From Aquitalea magnusonii (lineage in GTDB: Bacteria > Pseudomonadota > Gammaproteobacteria > Burkholderiales > Chromobacteriaceae), in NCBI RefSeq assembly GCF_003202035.1, contig NZ_QJKC01000003.1, positions 248,001 to 312,000 on the forward strand: 64,000 nt of DNA, written 5' to 3'. The notes under the pieces are model-generated. The model had not been told where the DNA came from, did not search any database, and worked only from the letters and a program-made list of their open reading frames with translations. Every line of letters begins with the position of its first letter. Positions within the stretch are counted from its first letter, which is position 1. Shown piece by piece: positions 47,246 through 56,466 of this stretch. Position numbers and translations under genes: made by a program.

Positions 47246-47902
47246 TTACTTGCCGGCAAGTTGCTGCAGGGCGCCAGCATCCAGCAGCTGCAGCTGGCCA
47301 CGGCCAAGGCGTATCCAGCCGCGGCGTTCGAATTCCTTGAGCTGGCGGCTGATCACTTCGCGCGCGCTGCCCAGCTCGGCCGCCACTTCCTGGTGCGTCA
47401 GCTTGAGCGCCGACTGGCCACGGGCACGCTGCAGCAGGCAGGCGGCCAGGCGCTGGTCGATGCGGCCAAAGCTGACTTCCTCGATCAGCAACAGCAGGTC
47501 GGCAATGCGGCTGCCATAGGCGCGGAACACGAAATCGCGAAAGGCCGCCGAGCTGGCCAGCAACTGGCGGAAGGCCGGAATCGGCAGTGCCTGGGCCTGG
47601 ATGGCGGTTTCGGCCACGCCTTCGGCATCGTAGTCGGTGCCGCTCATCAGGCAGGCGGTGGTGACAATGCAGGTTTGTCCGTCTTCCACCCGGTACAGGG
47701 TGATTTCGCGGCCGTTTTCGCCCACTTTCTGCACCCGGATCTGCCCCTGCTGCAAAAACAGATAAGCCTGGCAGGGGCTGCCCTCGCGGAACAGCACGGT
47801 GCCAGCCGCAGCCTGCATGGTCTGGCTGTGCGCCAGCAGCTGGGCGCGGCTGGCGTCGTCCAGCCCGGCCAGTGCGGCAAAGGCGCGGGTCCAGTCGTTC
47901 AT
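47246..47902 (-). CDS. Crp/Fnr-family transcriptional regulator
   Basis: 218 residues. Cyclic-nucleotide-type beta barrel (AGTVLFREGSPCQAYLFLQQ, VEDGQTCIVTTACLMSG) and C-terminal HTH (THQEVAAELGSAREVISRQL). It lacks the N-terminal cysteine cluster of Fnr, so it does not look like an iron-sulphur oxygen sensor, and the cAMP-contact residues of Crp are not evident. Start ATG 47902 overlaps the stop of the exonuclease gene upstream by four bases. Confidence 0.87.
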   Translation of the reverse strand: MNDWTRAFAALAGLDDASRAQLLAHSQTMQAAAGTVLFREGSPCQAYLFLQQGQIRVQKVGENGREITLYRVEDGQTCIVTTACLMSGTDYDAEGVAETAIQAQALPIPAFRQLLASSAAFRDFVFRAYGSRIADLLLLIEEVSFGRIDQRLAACLLQRARGQSALKLTHQEVAAELGSAREVISRQLKEFERRGWIRLGRGQLQLLDAGALQQLAGK

Positions 47903-48516
47903 GCTGCCGTTTCCGGCAAGAGGCCACGCGCTTGCAGTTCCTGGTACACCCGCAGTGCCACCCAGGCGTCGTTGCCGGCATAGGCTTGCTGCGCCGGGCT
48001 TAGCGGCAGGCGCGACCAGTTGGTGGTGGACAGTTTTTTCGATTTGCGGAAGTACTGGCCAAACAGGCGAGCCACCGCCTGCACCGCGCCCACGGTAATG
48101 CGGGCGTCCTCGGATGGCAGCAGATTGCCCAGGTCGATCAGCCCGCCGCATTCCACGCCCAGCCGGCTTTTCAGCAGGGCGCGGTCGGACACCAGGTCGA
48201 AACCTACCAGCGGATGGGCCGGATCGGCCAGCAGGGCCTTGATTTCCTCCGGCAGCACGCCCTTCACCACCGGCACCAGCCAGGCACGCTGGCTGTCGGC
48301 CAGCTGGATCAGGTGCGGGCCGTCCGATTCCTCGCCCTTGCGGAAGGTGGGCTTGGATTCGGTATCAAACCCCAGCAGCGGTGCCGCCAGCAGGTCGGGC
48401 AGCGCGGCGGCCAGCGCCTGCGGGCTGTCCAGCATGCAGACCTGGTCTGGGGTGAGCGCCGGAAACAGCGGCATGGTCTTGATTTCTTCGCGGGGGATTT
48501 GCCGGGTGAGGGACAT
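47899..48516 (-). CDS. Rnd-like 3'-5' exonuclease domain protein
   Basis: 205 residues. The DEDDy catalytic residues are visible: LLGFDTESKPTF (Asp, Glu), PLVGFDLVSDRALL (Asp), and AYAGNDAWVALRVYQEL (Tyr, Asp). Only the exonuclease domain is present, no HRDC domain, so it is a short Rnd-like RNase or DNase. Coupled by a 4-base overlap to the Crp/Fnr gene. Start at ATG 48516; a longer frame reaches 48555. Confidence 0.85.
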   Translation of the reverse strand: MSLTRQIPREEIKTMPLFPALTPDQVCMLDSPQALAAALPDLLAAPLLGFDTESKPTFRKGEESDGPHLIQLADSQRAWLVPVVKGVLPEEIKALLADPAHPLVGFDLVSDRALLKSRLGVECGGLIDLGNLLPSEDARITVGAVQAVARLFGQYFRKSKKLSTTNWSRLPLSPAQQAYAGNDAWVALRVYQELQARGLLPETAA

Positions 48517-48662
48517 GGGTGGCCTTGCAAGAGGGTTTGCGCCGCCCCTGCACAAAGCGGCAGCAAATCCGCATGATACGGAAAGCGCTGCCGCTTTTCA
48601 CCCCGCTTGTTGCTGCTGGCCCGGCCGGCGCTGCGGCCATGCGCCGCGGACCGGCCTGGCCT

Positions 48663-49529
48663 TTATGCGCCGATCATCTCCAGCAACTGACGGAAAAGCC
48701 TGCTATCCGGCTTGGACAGCTCATTGACCAGGCTGAAGTGATTGTTGCCGCTATCCTCGATCAGCCGCACATCCAGCCCCAGCTCCAGAGCGGCATGATG
48801 GTAAGCCAGGGTCTGGTGGCGAAAGCCGTCGGTCTCCTTGCCGCCCACGCTCAAGCGCAGCTTGCCTGCCTGCGGCGCCGGTGGCAGGCACAGCAGCGGG
48901 CTGAGGCGGGCCGCCTGGTCCGGATACAGCCGCAGCCAGTCATTGACATAGATGTCGCACAGCGGACGGATGTCATACAGGCCGCTCAGCGCCAGCGCAC
49001 CCTTGATCACGTCTGGCGGCAGGCCGTAATCCTGCTGCCAGTCCTGGGCATACAACATGCCCACCAGATGGGCGCCGGCCGAGCTGCCGCCGACATAGAT
49101 GCGTTGCGGATCAATGCCGTATTGCGCGGCATACCGGTACAACCAGGCAATGGCGCTGCGCACTTCGCGCACCACTTCGGCCAGGGTGGCCTGCGGCAGC
49201 AGGGTGTATTCCACCGTGGCCAGCGCCACACCATGCTGGTGCAAGGCCGGAGCCATGCCACAGGCTTCTTCCTTGCGCTGCGAATGCCAGTAGCCGCCAT
49301 GGATGAACACAAACAGCGGCGCGGGCTGCTGGCAGGCGGGAAACACATCCAGCCGCTCGGCCGCAGCCATGCCATAAGGCAAATCATACAGGCCGGCTAC
49401 ACGGGCCTTGGCCTCTATGGCCAATACCGCATATTCCTCCATGCAGGCGTCAAAATCCGCCACCGAAGCGCGCGCATTGTATTGCACGGCTCGGCTGGCC
49501 AGGTCGGGAAAAGTCAGGTCAATACGCAT
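48663..49529 (-). CDS. Alpha/beta hydrolase, kynurenine-formamidase-like
   Basis: 288 residues with the oxyanion motif FVFIHGGYWHSQRKE and nucleophile elbow YVGGSSAGAHLVGML (Ser), and the C-terminal catalytic His in NNHFSLV. HGGYW is characteristic of arylformamidases, which open N-formylkynurenine. Last gene in the nba-type operon, so it may feed kynurenine-derived 3-hydroxyanthranilate to the pathway, or hydrolyse another ester or amide. It follows the ACMSD gene by 109 bases, a larger gap than elsewhere in the operon. Confidence 0.82.
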   Translation of the reverse strand: MRIDLTFPDLASRAVQYNARASVADFDACMEEYAVLAIEAKARVAGLYDLPYGMAAAERLDVFPACQQPAPLFVFIHGGYWHSQRKEEACGMAPALHQHGVALATVEYTLLPQATLAEVVREVRSAIAWLYRYAAQYGIDPQRIYVGGSSAGAHLVGMLYAQDWQQDYGLPPDVIKGALALSGLYDIRPLCDIYVNDWLRLYPDQAARLSPLLCLPPAPQAGKLRLSVGGKETDGFRHQTLAYHHAALELGLDVRLIEDSGNNHFSLVNELSKPDSRLFRQLLEMIGA

Positions 49530-49638
49530 CTCTGGTATCCACGCTGTTGTGTCAAGGGAGCTCAAGTCTACGAAAGGCAGGGACAGGCTGTCGCCGGGTG
49601 GCGGTATGGCCCGTTCCCTGCTTGCCGGATTGGCCTGC

Positions 49639-50625
49639 TCAGGCCAGATTGAAGAACTGGCGGGCATTGGCACTCAGCAGCTGTTGCTGCTGCACCGGGG
49701 CCAGCCCGGCATGGCGGATCAGCGAACCCACCTCTTGCTCACCCAGCGGGAAGGGCGAGTCCGAGCCCAGCATCACCCGTTCGCTGCCCATGGTGCCCAC
49801 CAGCAAGCGCAGCGCCGCCGCATCGAAAATGGCGGAATCGACATAAAAACGGTCGACATAGCTGGAGGGCTTGTTGGGGCAGTCTTCACGCACGATGTCG
49901 CGCTGTTCCCAGGCGTTGTCCACCCGCCCCAGCAGATAGGCAAAACTGCCCCCGCCATGGGCAAAGCAGATTTTCAGGCTGCGCGGCAGGCGCTCGAAGG
50001 CGCCGGACAGGATGAGCGACAGGATGGCCAGCTGGGTTTCCGCCGGCATGGCCACCAGCCAGGGCAGCATCCATTTTTTCATGCGCTCTTCGCCGCCCAT
50101 CATGTCCCAGGGATGCACCAGCACCGGGATGCCTTCCGCTGCGCAGTGCGCCAGGAACACCAGCAGGCCAGCGTTATCCAGATCGAGCGCGCCGACATGG
50201 TTGCCGATCTGCACCCCGACATGGCCGCAGTCGCGGGCGCGACTGGCTTCGCGGCAGGCAGCGTCGATATCCTGCAGCGGCACCTGGGCCAGCACCTTCA
50301 GCCGCTGCGGGGCAATGGCGGCCATCTCCAGCGCCCGGTCATTCATCAGCTGCGCCCAGGGCAGGGCGCGCTCGATGGGCGCGTGGTAGGCAAACATCAC
50401 CGGGGTGGCACACATGATCTGGATGTCGATGCCCTGCCGCTCCAGGAATTCCAGCCGGCGCGCGCCATCCCACAGGGCATCGTATACCGGGCGGAACGGC
50501 CGCTCGCCCAGCATGATCTGCCCTTCGCGCCCGGCCGTGTGCAGCCAGGGCGCGCGCTGCGGGTCGAGCCGGGCCGCCTCGGCCTGGCTGATGCGTGGAA
50601 AGAAATGCGAGTGAATGTCTATCAT
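49639..50625 (-). CDS. nbaD: 2-amino-3-carboxymuconate-6-semialdehyde decarboxylase
   Basis: 328 residues of the amidohydrolase fold: the metal ligands HSH at residues 5-7, [11 protein letters not shown] (His near 174), [16 protein letters not shown] and [11 protein letters not shown] (Asp). This is the ACMSD signature. It decarboxylates the ring-cleavage product of 3-hydroxyanthranilate to 2-aminomuconate semialdehyde. Follows the dioxygenase gene with a 12-base gap. Confidence 0.92.
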   Translation of the reverse strand: MIDIHSHFFPRISQAEAARLDPQRAPWLHTAGREGQIMLGERPFRPVYDALWDGARRLEFLERQGIDIQIMCATPVMFAYHAPIERALPWAQLMNDRALEMAAIAPQRLKVLAQVPLQDIDAACREASRARDCGHVGVQIGNHVGALDLDNAGLLVFLAHCAAEGIPVLVHPWDMMGGEERMKKWMLPWLVAMPAETQLAILSLILSGAFERLPRSLKICFAHGGGSFAYLLGRVDNAWEQRDIVREDCPNKPSSYVDRFYVDSAIFDAAALRLLVGTMGSERVMLGSDSPFPLGEQEVGSLIRHAGLAPVQQQQLLSANARQFFNLA

Positions 50626-50637
50626 GATGCGTCTTTT

Positions 50638-51201
50638 CTAGTGTTGCGCACGCAGGTGCAGTGCATGCCAGGCGGCGTAGTCCTTGCCCGGATGGACCGT
50701 GCCGCAATGCTTGCAACGCCGACCTTCCTCGCCAATGGCGTAAAACGCCTGATAGGCCTTGGGCAGATCATCCACCAGGCTCTCCAGTTGCTTGGAGATA
50801 TGCCAGATTTCGCCGGCACATACCGGGCAATACCAGTGCAGGCTGTCATGCGCGCCAAGGGGGCGTGGCCGTTCCACCAGGAAGCACAGGCCGGGCTCGG
50901 GGCGCTGCGGTGAGTGGATGACATGGGCGGGCAGCAGGAACACATCGCCCTCGCGCAGATCAATCCGCTCGAAGCGGCCACGGTCCCAGATGTTCAGGTA
51001 GGCATTGCCCTTGATCTGGTAGAAGATTTCTTCGGTCGGGTTGTCGTGAAAATCGGTACGGGTATTGGGCCCGCCCACCATATTGATGATGTAGTCACCA
51101 TCCGGCCAGATGGCCGCATTGCATACGGGCGGCTTGAGTTCGCCCTTGTTGTCTTCGGCCCAGTCCAGCAGGTTGAGCGGCAAACCATATTGCAATTGCA
51201 T
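50638..51201 (-). CDS. nbaC: 3-hydroxyanthranilate 3,4-dioxygenase
   Basis: 187 residues, a cupin with ferrous-iron ligands in RTDFHDNPTEEIFYQIKG (His, Glu) and LPAHVIHSPQRPE (His), and the C-terminal rubredoxin-like pairs CPVC and CKHC typical of the bacterial enzyme. Opens the ring of 3-hydroxyanthranilate. ATG 51201 preferred; it follows an AGGAG. Central gene of the cluster. Confidence 0.95.
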   Translation of the reverse strand: MQLQYGLPLNLLDWAEDNKGELKPPVCNAAIWPDGDYIINMVGGPNTRTDFHDNPTEEIFYQIKGNAYLNIWDRGRFERIDLREGDVFLLPAHVIHSPQRPEPGLCFLVERPRPLGAHDSLHWYCPVCAGEIWHISKQLESLVDDLPKAYQAFYAIGEEGRRCKHCGTVHPGKDYAAWHALHLRAQH

Positions 51202-51236
51202 GAGTTTCTCCTCCACACAGTAAAGCCTGCTGCCGT

Positions 51237-51653
51237 CTATTGCGGCTTGTAGGCAATGGCCTTGATTTCGATACGCAAATGCGGATGCGGCAGCTGATGC
51301 ACCGCCACCGTGGTGCGGGTGGGTCCGCTTTCGTCGAAATACTCGGCATAAACCGCGTTGTAAGCGGCAAAATCGTTCATATCCACCAGATAGGCGCAGA
51401 TCTCCACCACATCAGCCAGACTGGCATTCGCCGTGGCCAGGATGTCGCGGATGTTTTCGATCACGCAGCGGGTTTGCACCGCAATGTCCAGCTGGGTGGC
51501 GCCCATGGCGTCGGCCTTGGCCCCGGCAATGCTGTTGTCGGGCAGGCGCGAGCTGGTGCCGGAGACAAACAGCAGGTCGCCGGCGCGTTTCAGGTGGGGA
51601 AAGCGGCCGCGCGGTGTGGCCTTGCCGCTGACCACGGTAGCCTGGGTGTTCAT
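51237..51653 (-). CDS. nbaF: 2-aminomuconate deaminase (RidA family)
   Basis: 138 residues of the YjgF/RidA fold: [19 protein letters not shown] and the C-terminal [14 protein letters not shown] with the conserved Arg/Glu. In this context it hydrolyses 2-aminomuconate to 4-oxalocrotonate with release of ammonia. Start overlaps the end of the decarboxylase gene by four bases. Confidence 0.92.
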   Translation of the reverse strand: MNTQATVVSGKATPRGRFPHLKRAGDLLFVSGTSSRLPDNSIAGAKADAMGATQLDIAVQTRCVIENIRDILATANASLADVVEICAYLVDMNDFAAYNAVYAEYFDESGPTRTTVAVHQLPHPHLRIEIKAIAYKPQ

Positions 51654-52426
51654 GGCTGCTCTCCCGTGTTGAAGGCGCAGCAGCCCAGCCCGGCCACCTC
51701 GACACTGACATGCAGGCCGGGGCGCAGTGCCTCGGCGGCGGTGGCGGCTCCGGCCAGAATCAGCGAACCGGCAGGCAGCACGCGCTGTTCCTGATGCAGC
51801 AGGCGGGAAATCTCCACCAGTGCGCGCAGCGGCTGGCCCAGAATGGCGGCACTGCTGCCGATCTGCACCGGGCGGCCATCAAAGCGCAGTACCACGCCCA
51901 GATTGTCCAGCGCGCTGTCCGGCGCGCACAGCGGGCCAAGCACATAGCGGGCGGAGGAGCAGTTGTCGGCCACCACGTCTTGCAGGCTGAAGCGGAAGTC
52001 GCGATAGCGCGAGTCGATGATTTCCAGCGCCGGCGCCACACCAGCCAGCGCCAGCCCGGCTTCGGCCAGCGACAAGGGCCGGTCGATGTCACAGGCGGTG
52101 ATGAAGGCGATTTCCGGCTCCACCCGCGGGTGGATCAGTTTGGACAGGTCCAGCCTGCCGCCGTCGGCAATCTGCATGGCATCGGTCAGTTCGCCCCAGA
52201 TCAGCGCGTCCACGCCCATCTGTATCATCTTGGCGCGGCTGGTAAAGCCCAGTTTCAGGCCGACCACGCGCTCGCCGCGTTGCTGGCGCAGGCTGATGCC
52301 GGCCTGCTGGATGCGATAGGCCGTCGCCAGATCAAACGGCTGCTGCGTACTCAGTTGCGGGGTAGCTTCGTGGCACCGGGTGGCGATATCCAGCTGGGTG
52401 GCCATTTCCTGAATCAGCGTGCTCAT
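51650..52426 (-). CDS. nbaG: 4-oxalocrotonate decarboxylase
   Basis: 258 residues of the fumarylacetoacetase-like hydratase/decarboxylase fold: [33 protein letters not shown] (metal-binding Glu pair), [32 protein letters not shown]. Among the two such proteins of the cluster, this one fits the decarboxylase by its place after the deaminase (order as in the nba cluster of Pseudomonas fluorescens KU-7). Assignment of hydratase versus decarboxylase is inferred from order. Overlaps both neighbours by four bases. Confidence 0.85.
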   Translation of the reverse strand: MSTLIQEMATQLDIATRCHEATPQLSTQQPFDLATAYRIQQAGISLRQQRGERVVGLKLGFTSRAKMIQMGVDALIWGELTDAMQIADGGRLDLSKLIHPRVEPEIAFITACDIDRPLSLAEAGLALAGVAPALEIIDSRYRDFRFSLQDVVADNCSSARYVLGPLCAPDSALDNLGVVLRFDGRPVQIGSSAAILGQPLRALVEISRLLHQEQRVLPAGSLILAGAATAAEALRPGLHVSVEVAGLGCCAFNTGEQP

Positions 52427-53442
52427 GCGCGCACCTCCTGCTGTTTCAGCAAATCCAGCGCCACATCGACAATCATGTCCTCCTGCCCGCCCACCATGCG
52501 GCGGCGACCGACTTCCAGCAGGATGTCCAGCGTCTTCAGCCCGTATTGCTCTGCGGCTTTCTCGGCGTGGCGCAAGAAGCTGGAGTACACCCCGGCATAG
52601 CCCAGCGCCAGCGTTTCGCGGTCCACCCGTACCGGGCGGTCCTGGGTGGGACGCACGATGTCGTCCGCCGCGTCCATCAGGCGGATCAGGTCGCAGCCGT
52701 GGTTCCAGCCCAGCCGTTCGGCGGCGGCAATAAACACTTCCAGCGGCGCATTGCCCGCCCCGGCGCCTTGTCCGGCCAGCGAGGCATCGATGCGCTGGCA
52801 GCCTTCTTCCACCGCCACGATGGAATTGGCCACGCCCAGCGACAGGTTATGGTGGGCATGAATGCCGGTGGCGGTGGCCGGGTCCAGCACATCGCGCAGC
52901 GCACGGAAGCGGTCGCGCACATCCTGCATCAGCAAGGCCCCGCCGGAATCCACCACGTAAATGCAGGTGGCGCCATAGCTTTCCATCAGCTTGGCCTGGG
53001 CCGCCAGCTGCTGCGGGCTGCACATGTGCGACATCATCAGAAAGCCCACGGTGTCCATGCCCAGCTCACGGGCGTACTGGATATGCTGTTTGGCGATGTC
53101 GGCCTCGGTACAGTGGGTGGCAATACGCACCACGCTGGCCCCGGCATCGTAGGCATTGCGCAGCGCATGCACGGTGGCAATGCCGGGCAACAGCAGGGTG
53201 GCAATCTTGCTGTGGCTAACCGATTCGGCGGCAGCGGCAATCCACGCCACATCGCTGTGTGCGCCAAAGCCGTAGTTGAAGCTGGAGCCTTCCAGCCCGT
53301 CGCCATGGGCGACCTCGATGGAATCCACCCCGGCGCGGTCCAGGGCGCTGGCAATGGCGCGCACCTGCTCCAGCGAATAGCGGTGACGCACCGCATGCGA
53401 TCCATCGCGCAGGGTCACGTCGGAGATATACAGTTTGTTCAT
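52423..53442 (-). CDS. nbaI: 4-hydroxy-2-oxovalerate aldolase
   Basis: 339 residues, DmpG/MhpE type: [37 protein letters not shown]-like entrance, and the metal motif [16 protein letters not shown]. Splits 4-hydroxy-2-oxovalerate to pyruvate and acetaldehyde and channels the aldehyde to the partner dehydrogenase. It lies 11 bases after that partner gene. Confidence 0.96.
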   Translation of the reverse strand: MNKLYISDVTLRDGSHAVRHRYSLEQVRAIASALDRAGVDSIEVAHGDGLEGSSFNYGFGAHSDVAWIAAAAESVSHSKIATLLLPGIATVHALRNAYDAGASVVRIATHCTEADIAKQHIQYARELGMDTVGFLMMSHMCSPQQLAAQAKLMESYGATCIYVVDSGGALLMQDVRDRFRALRDVLDPATATGIHAHHNLSLGVANSIVAVEEGCQRIDASLAGQGAGAGNAPLEVFIAAAERLGWNHGCDLIRLMDAADDIVRPTQDRPVRVDRETLALGYAGVYSSFLRHAEKAAEQYGLKTLDILLEVGRRRMVGGQEDMIVDVALDLLKQQEVRA

Positions 53443-53453
53443 GGCGGGTTTCC

Positions 53454-54389
53454 TCAGGCTTGCAGCAGTCGGGCGGCCAGGCGTTCACCGCAGGCCATGG
53501 CGGCTGACGTCATGATGTCCAGGTTGCCGGCATAGGCCGGCAGATAGTGGGCGGCGCCTTCCACTTCGATGAAGATGGACACCTTGAGCCCGCCTTGCGC
53601 GCCCAGGCCGGGATAGGCGGCGGCATCGGCCGCGGGGATGTCTTCGAATTGCACTGCCTGCTTCAGGCGGTAACCCGGCACATAGGCCTGCACCTTTTCC
53701 GCCATCTGCTCCACTGCGGCGGCAATGGCGGCACGGTCGGCCGGGCCGGTCAGGCAGAACACGGTGTCGCGCATCATCAGCGGCGGTTCGGCCGGATTGA
53801 GAATGATGATGGCCTTGCCCTGACGTGCACCGCCCACGCTGACAATGGCCTGCGAGGTGGTTTCGGTGAACTCGTCGATATTGGCGCGGGTGCCGGGGCC
53901 GGCGGATTTGCTGGCAATCGAGGCGACGATTTCGCCGTACAGCACCGGAGTGACGCTGTTGACCGCCGCCACCATGGGAATGGTGGCCTGGCCGCCGCAG
54001 GTGACCATATTGATGTTGGCCGCATCCAGATGCGCTTCCAGATTGACCACCGGCACCACATAGGGGCCGATGGCCGCCGGGGTAAGGTCGATCACCCGCA
54101 CGCCGTGCTGTTGCAGCACGCGGTTGTGCTGGACATGCGCGCCGGCCGAGGTGGCATCGAACACGATCCTGATGTCGGCAAATTCCGGCAGCGCCAGCAG
54201 GCCGTCCAGGCCCTGGTGGGTGGTGGCCAGCCCCAGCCGTCTGGCGCGGGCCAGACCATCCGAGGCGGCGTCGATGCCGACCATGGCGGCCAGCTCGACA
54301 TGCTGGCCATGACGCAGCAGCTTGATCATCAGATCGCTGCCGATATTGCCGGAACCGATGATGGCGGCCTTGATACGCGACTTGCTCAT
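53454..54389 (-). CDS. nbaJ: Acetaldehyde dehydrogenase (acylating)
   Basis: 311 residues, DmpF/MhpF type: [20 protein letters not shown] (Rossmann), the catalytic cysteine in [17 protein letters not shown], and [16 protein letters not shown]. Converts acetaldehyde, NAD+ and CoA to acetyl-CoA in complex with the aldolase. Its start overlaps the stop of nbaH by four bases. Confidence 0.96.
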   Translation of the reverse strand: MSKSRIKAAIIGSGNIGSDLMIKLLRHGQHVELAAMVGIDAASDGLARARRLGLATTHQGLDGLLALPEFADIRIVFDATSAGAHVQHNRVLQQHGVRVIDLTPAAIGPYVVPVVNLEAHLDAANINMVTCGGQATIPMVAAVNSVTPVLYGEIVASIASKSAGPGTRANIDEFTETTSQAIVSVGGARQGKAIIILNPAEPPLMMRDTVFCLTGPADRAAIAAAVEQMAEKVQAYVPGYRLKQAVQFEDIPAADAAAYPGLGAQGGLKVSIFIEVEGAAHYLPAYAGNLDIMTSAAMACGERLAARLLQA

Positions 54390-55198
54390 TGGTGAGCTCC
54401 TTGCTGTGGGGCAAAACGGGCAGAGACCTGCCCCAGACCCTGAATACGGGCGGTGAATACATCGCCGGCACGCACCGGCACCATGGGACCCAAGGCCCCG
54501 CTCAGCACGATGTCGCCGGCCCTGAGCGGGTGGCCGCGCTGCGCCAGGGTGTCGGCCAGCCAGAGCGCCGCCAGCAGCGGATTGCCCAGGCAGGCGGCTC
54601 CACCACCCACGCTGAGTGGTTCGCCCTGGCTTTCCAGCACCATGCCGCAGCCGGTCAGGTCGGCATCGCGCAGCAGCACCGGGCGGTTACCCAGCACAAA
54701 CAGGCCGGAGGAGGCGTTGTCGGCAATGGTGTCGCTGATGCGGATGTCCCAGCCGGCAATGCGGCTGTCCACCACCTCGATGGCCGGCAGCAGGTAGTCC
54801 ACCGCGCTGATCAGGTCGGCCAGCGTGTGCTTTGCATGCGGCAGGTCGCGCCCCAGTACCAGGGCGATTTCGGCTTCGACCTTGGGTTGCAGCAGGCGCC
54901 GGCTGTCGATTTCTTCGCCATCGGCAATGGCCATGTCGGCAAACAGGTGGCCGAAATCCGGCTGGGTCACGCCCAGCTGCTGCTGCACGGCATGGGAAGT
55001 CAGGCCGATCTTGCTGCCGACCAGCCGCCGGCCCTGCTCCAGTGCGTACTGGATATTGAGGGTTTGCACCGCGTAGGCGGCATCGATGTTGTGCTCGCCC
55101 AGCACGCTGCGCAGCGGCGGGCAGGGCTGAGCGCTGGCCGCCGCGCTGCGCAGTTGCAGGGCGGCGGCGTGCAGGTCGGATGGGGTGGGGTGGCTCAT
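54386..55198 (-). CDS. nbaH: 2-oxopent-4-enoate hydratase
   Basis: 270 residues, MhpD/DmpE family: [70 protein letters not shown]. Adds water to 2-oxopent-4-enoate giving 4-hydroxy-2-oxovalerate. First gene of the leftward nba operon; the promoter is in the 170-base spacer to the divergent LysR gene. Confidence 0.92.
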   Translation of the reverse strand: MSHPTPSDLHAAALQLRSAAASAQPCPPLRSVLGEHNIDAAYAVQTLNIQYALEQGRRLVGSKIGLTSHAVQQQLGVTQPDFGHLFADMAIADGEEIDSRRLLQPKVEAEIALVLGRDLPHAKHTLADLISAVDYLLPAIEVVDSRIAGWDIRISDTIADNASSGLFVLGNRPVLLRDADLTGCGMVLESQGEPLSVGGGAACLGNPLLAALWLADTLAQRGHPLRAGDIVLSGALGPMVPVRAGDVFTARIQGLGQVSARFAPQQGAHQ

Positions 55199-55309
55199 GG
55201 CTTTCTCCTGAACTCCGGCGGGCTGGCAGCAGCCAGGCCCGGCGGCAATGGAAACGCAGACCAGTCTATGAGCCCTTGCACCACGGCAAAAATGAATAAT
55301 CCGGCTTCT

Positions 55310-55330
55310 GCTATGCCATAAAGTTATGCA
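55310..55330. promoter_or_regulatory. Candidate LysR operator in the nbaH-nbaR spacer
   Basis: TGCCATAA-AG-TTATGCA at 55314-55330 is an interrupted inverted repeat (one extra C in the left arm) with a T-N11-A core typical of LysR sites. The half-site GCTATGCC (55310-55317) recurs in inverse form as GGCATAGC at 56353-56360, in front of nbaE. Confidence 0.5.
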
Positions 55331-55368
55331 ATAGTCAGGGCCATCCCTTGCCTGCCGGAGCCAATGTC

Positions 55369-56346
55369 ATGGATGAACGCCCGCCCTTTTCCATCAACGA
55401 TATGGTGCTCAACCGCCTGAAGCTGCGGCCGCTGCTGGTATTCGACCGGGTGCTGCGCTGCCAGTCCATTGCCCGCGCCGCCCGCGAACTGAACCTGACC
55501 CAGCCGGCGGTCACCAAGGCCATTCGCGAGCTGGAACTGCAACTGGACACCGTGCTGTTCCAGCGCAGCAACCGCGGGGTCTCGCCCACCGAATACGGTG
55601 TACTGCTGGGGGAAAGGGTGAAATCGGTGATTGCCGAGCTGCGCTATCTCACCGATGAACTGAATACCTTCAAGGGCGGCATCAGTGGCCATGTGGTGGT
55701 GGGCACGCAGATTTCTGCCAGCGCCAGCCTGCTGCCACGCGCCATCCTGATGCTGAAGGAGCGCACCCCGCGCCTGCTGGTGACGGTGCGCGAAGGTCCG
55801 CAGGACTATCTGTTTCCGGCGCTGGCCACCGGCGAGCTGGATCTGGTGGTGGGGCGACTGCCGGATGGCGACGATGTCTATACCCGCAAGCTGCCCTTGC
55901 GCCATCAGCCCTTGTACCGCAACAGCCTGTGCATCGTGGCGGGCAGCCGGCACCCGCTGCTGGCGGCCACAAACCTGAAACTGGACGCACTGCAACACTG
56001 GCCGTGGATCGTGCCGCCGCCGGACTCGCCGGCACGGCGGGTGGCGGAACAGTTCTTTGCCGACGCCGGCCTGCCCATGCCGGACAATCTGCTGGAATCG
56101 CTGTCCTTGCTGACCAATGTCAATTTGCTGGTGGAATCGGACTGCCTGGGGCTGATGCCCTTGCTGGCCGCACACCGTTTTGCCAGCGCCGGGCTGCTGG
56201 CGATCCTGCCGCTGGGAGAAGTGGGCCCGCTGACCGCCGTGGGTTATTCGGTCCGCAATGACAAGGCGCTCACCCCGGCGGCACGCCACCTGATCGACTG
56301 CCTCAAGCAAGTGGGCCAGACCATGCAGCAAGACCGCCCCCTATAA
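55369..56346 (+). CDS. nbaR: LysR-type regulator of the 3-hydroxyanthranilate cluster
   Basis: 325 residues. HTH (LLVFDRVLRCQSIARAAREL, NLTQPAVTKAIRELELQL) and the CbnR/PcaQ-like effector domain (HVVVGTQISASASLLPRAIL, ELDLVVGRLPDGDD). Divergent from nbaH and directly upstream of nbaE, so it can govern both arms of the cluster. Start ATG 55369 has GGAG 8 bases upstream; a TTG at 55348 is also open. The gene name follows the KU-7 system by position. Confidence 0.88.
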   Translation: MDERPPFSINDMVLNRLKLRPLLVFDRVLRCQSIARAARELNLTQPAVTKAIRELELQLDTVLFQRSNRGVSPTEYGVLLGERVKSVIAELRYLTDELNTFKGGISGHVVVGTQISASASLLPRAILMLKERTPRLLVTVREGPQDYLFPALATGELDLVVGRLPDGDDVYTRKLPLRHQPLYRNSLCIVAGSRHPLLAATNLKLDALQHWPWIVPPPDSPARRVAEQFFADAGLPMPDNLLESLSLLTNVNLLVESDCLGLMPLLAAHRFASAGLLAILPLGEVGPLTAVGYSVRNDKALTPAARHLIDCLKQVGQTMQQDRPL

Positions 56347-56352
56347 AATTAG

Positions 56353-56360
56353 GGCATAGC
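56353..56360. promoter_or_regulatory. Second candidate regulator half-site before nbaE
   Basis: GGCATAGC, the exact reverse complement of the half-site at 55310-55317, about 107 bases before the nbaE start, immediately after the nbaR stop. Suggests the same LysR regulator binds in front of nbaE. Confidence 0.4.
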
Positions 56361-56466
56361 AAAACCCGTTTTATTCATTTTCAATGCTGGCAAGCCCCTT
56401 CCTACACTCGCCTTCGTTCGCCATTGCCTGCTGCGTGGCGCGTTTTGCTGAATGGAGGAGAGAGTC

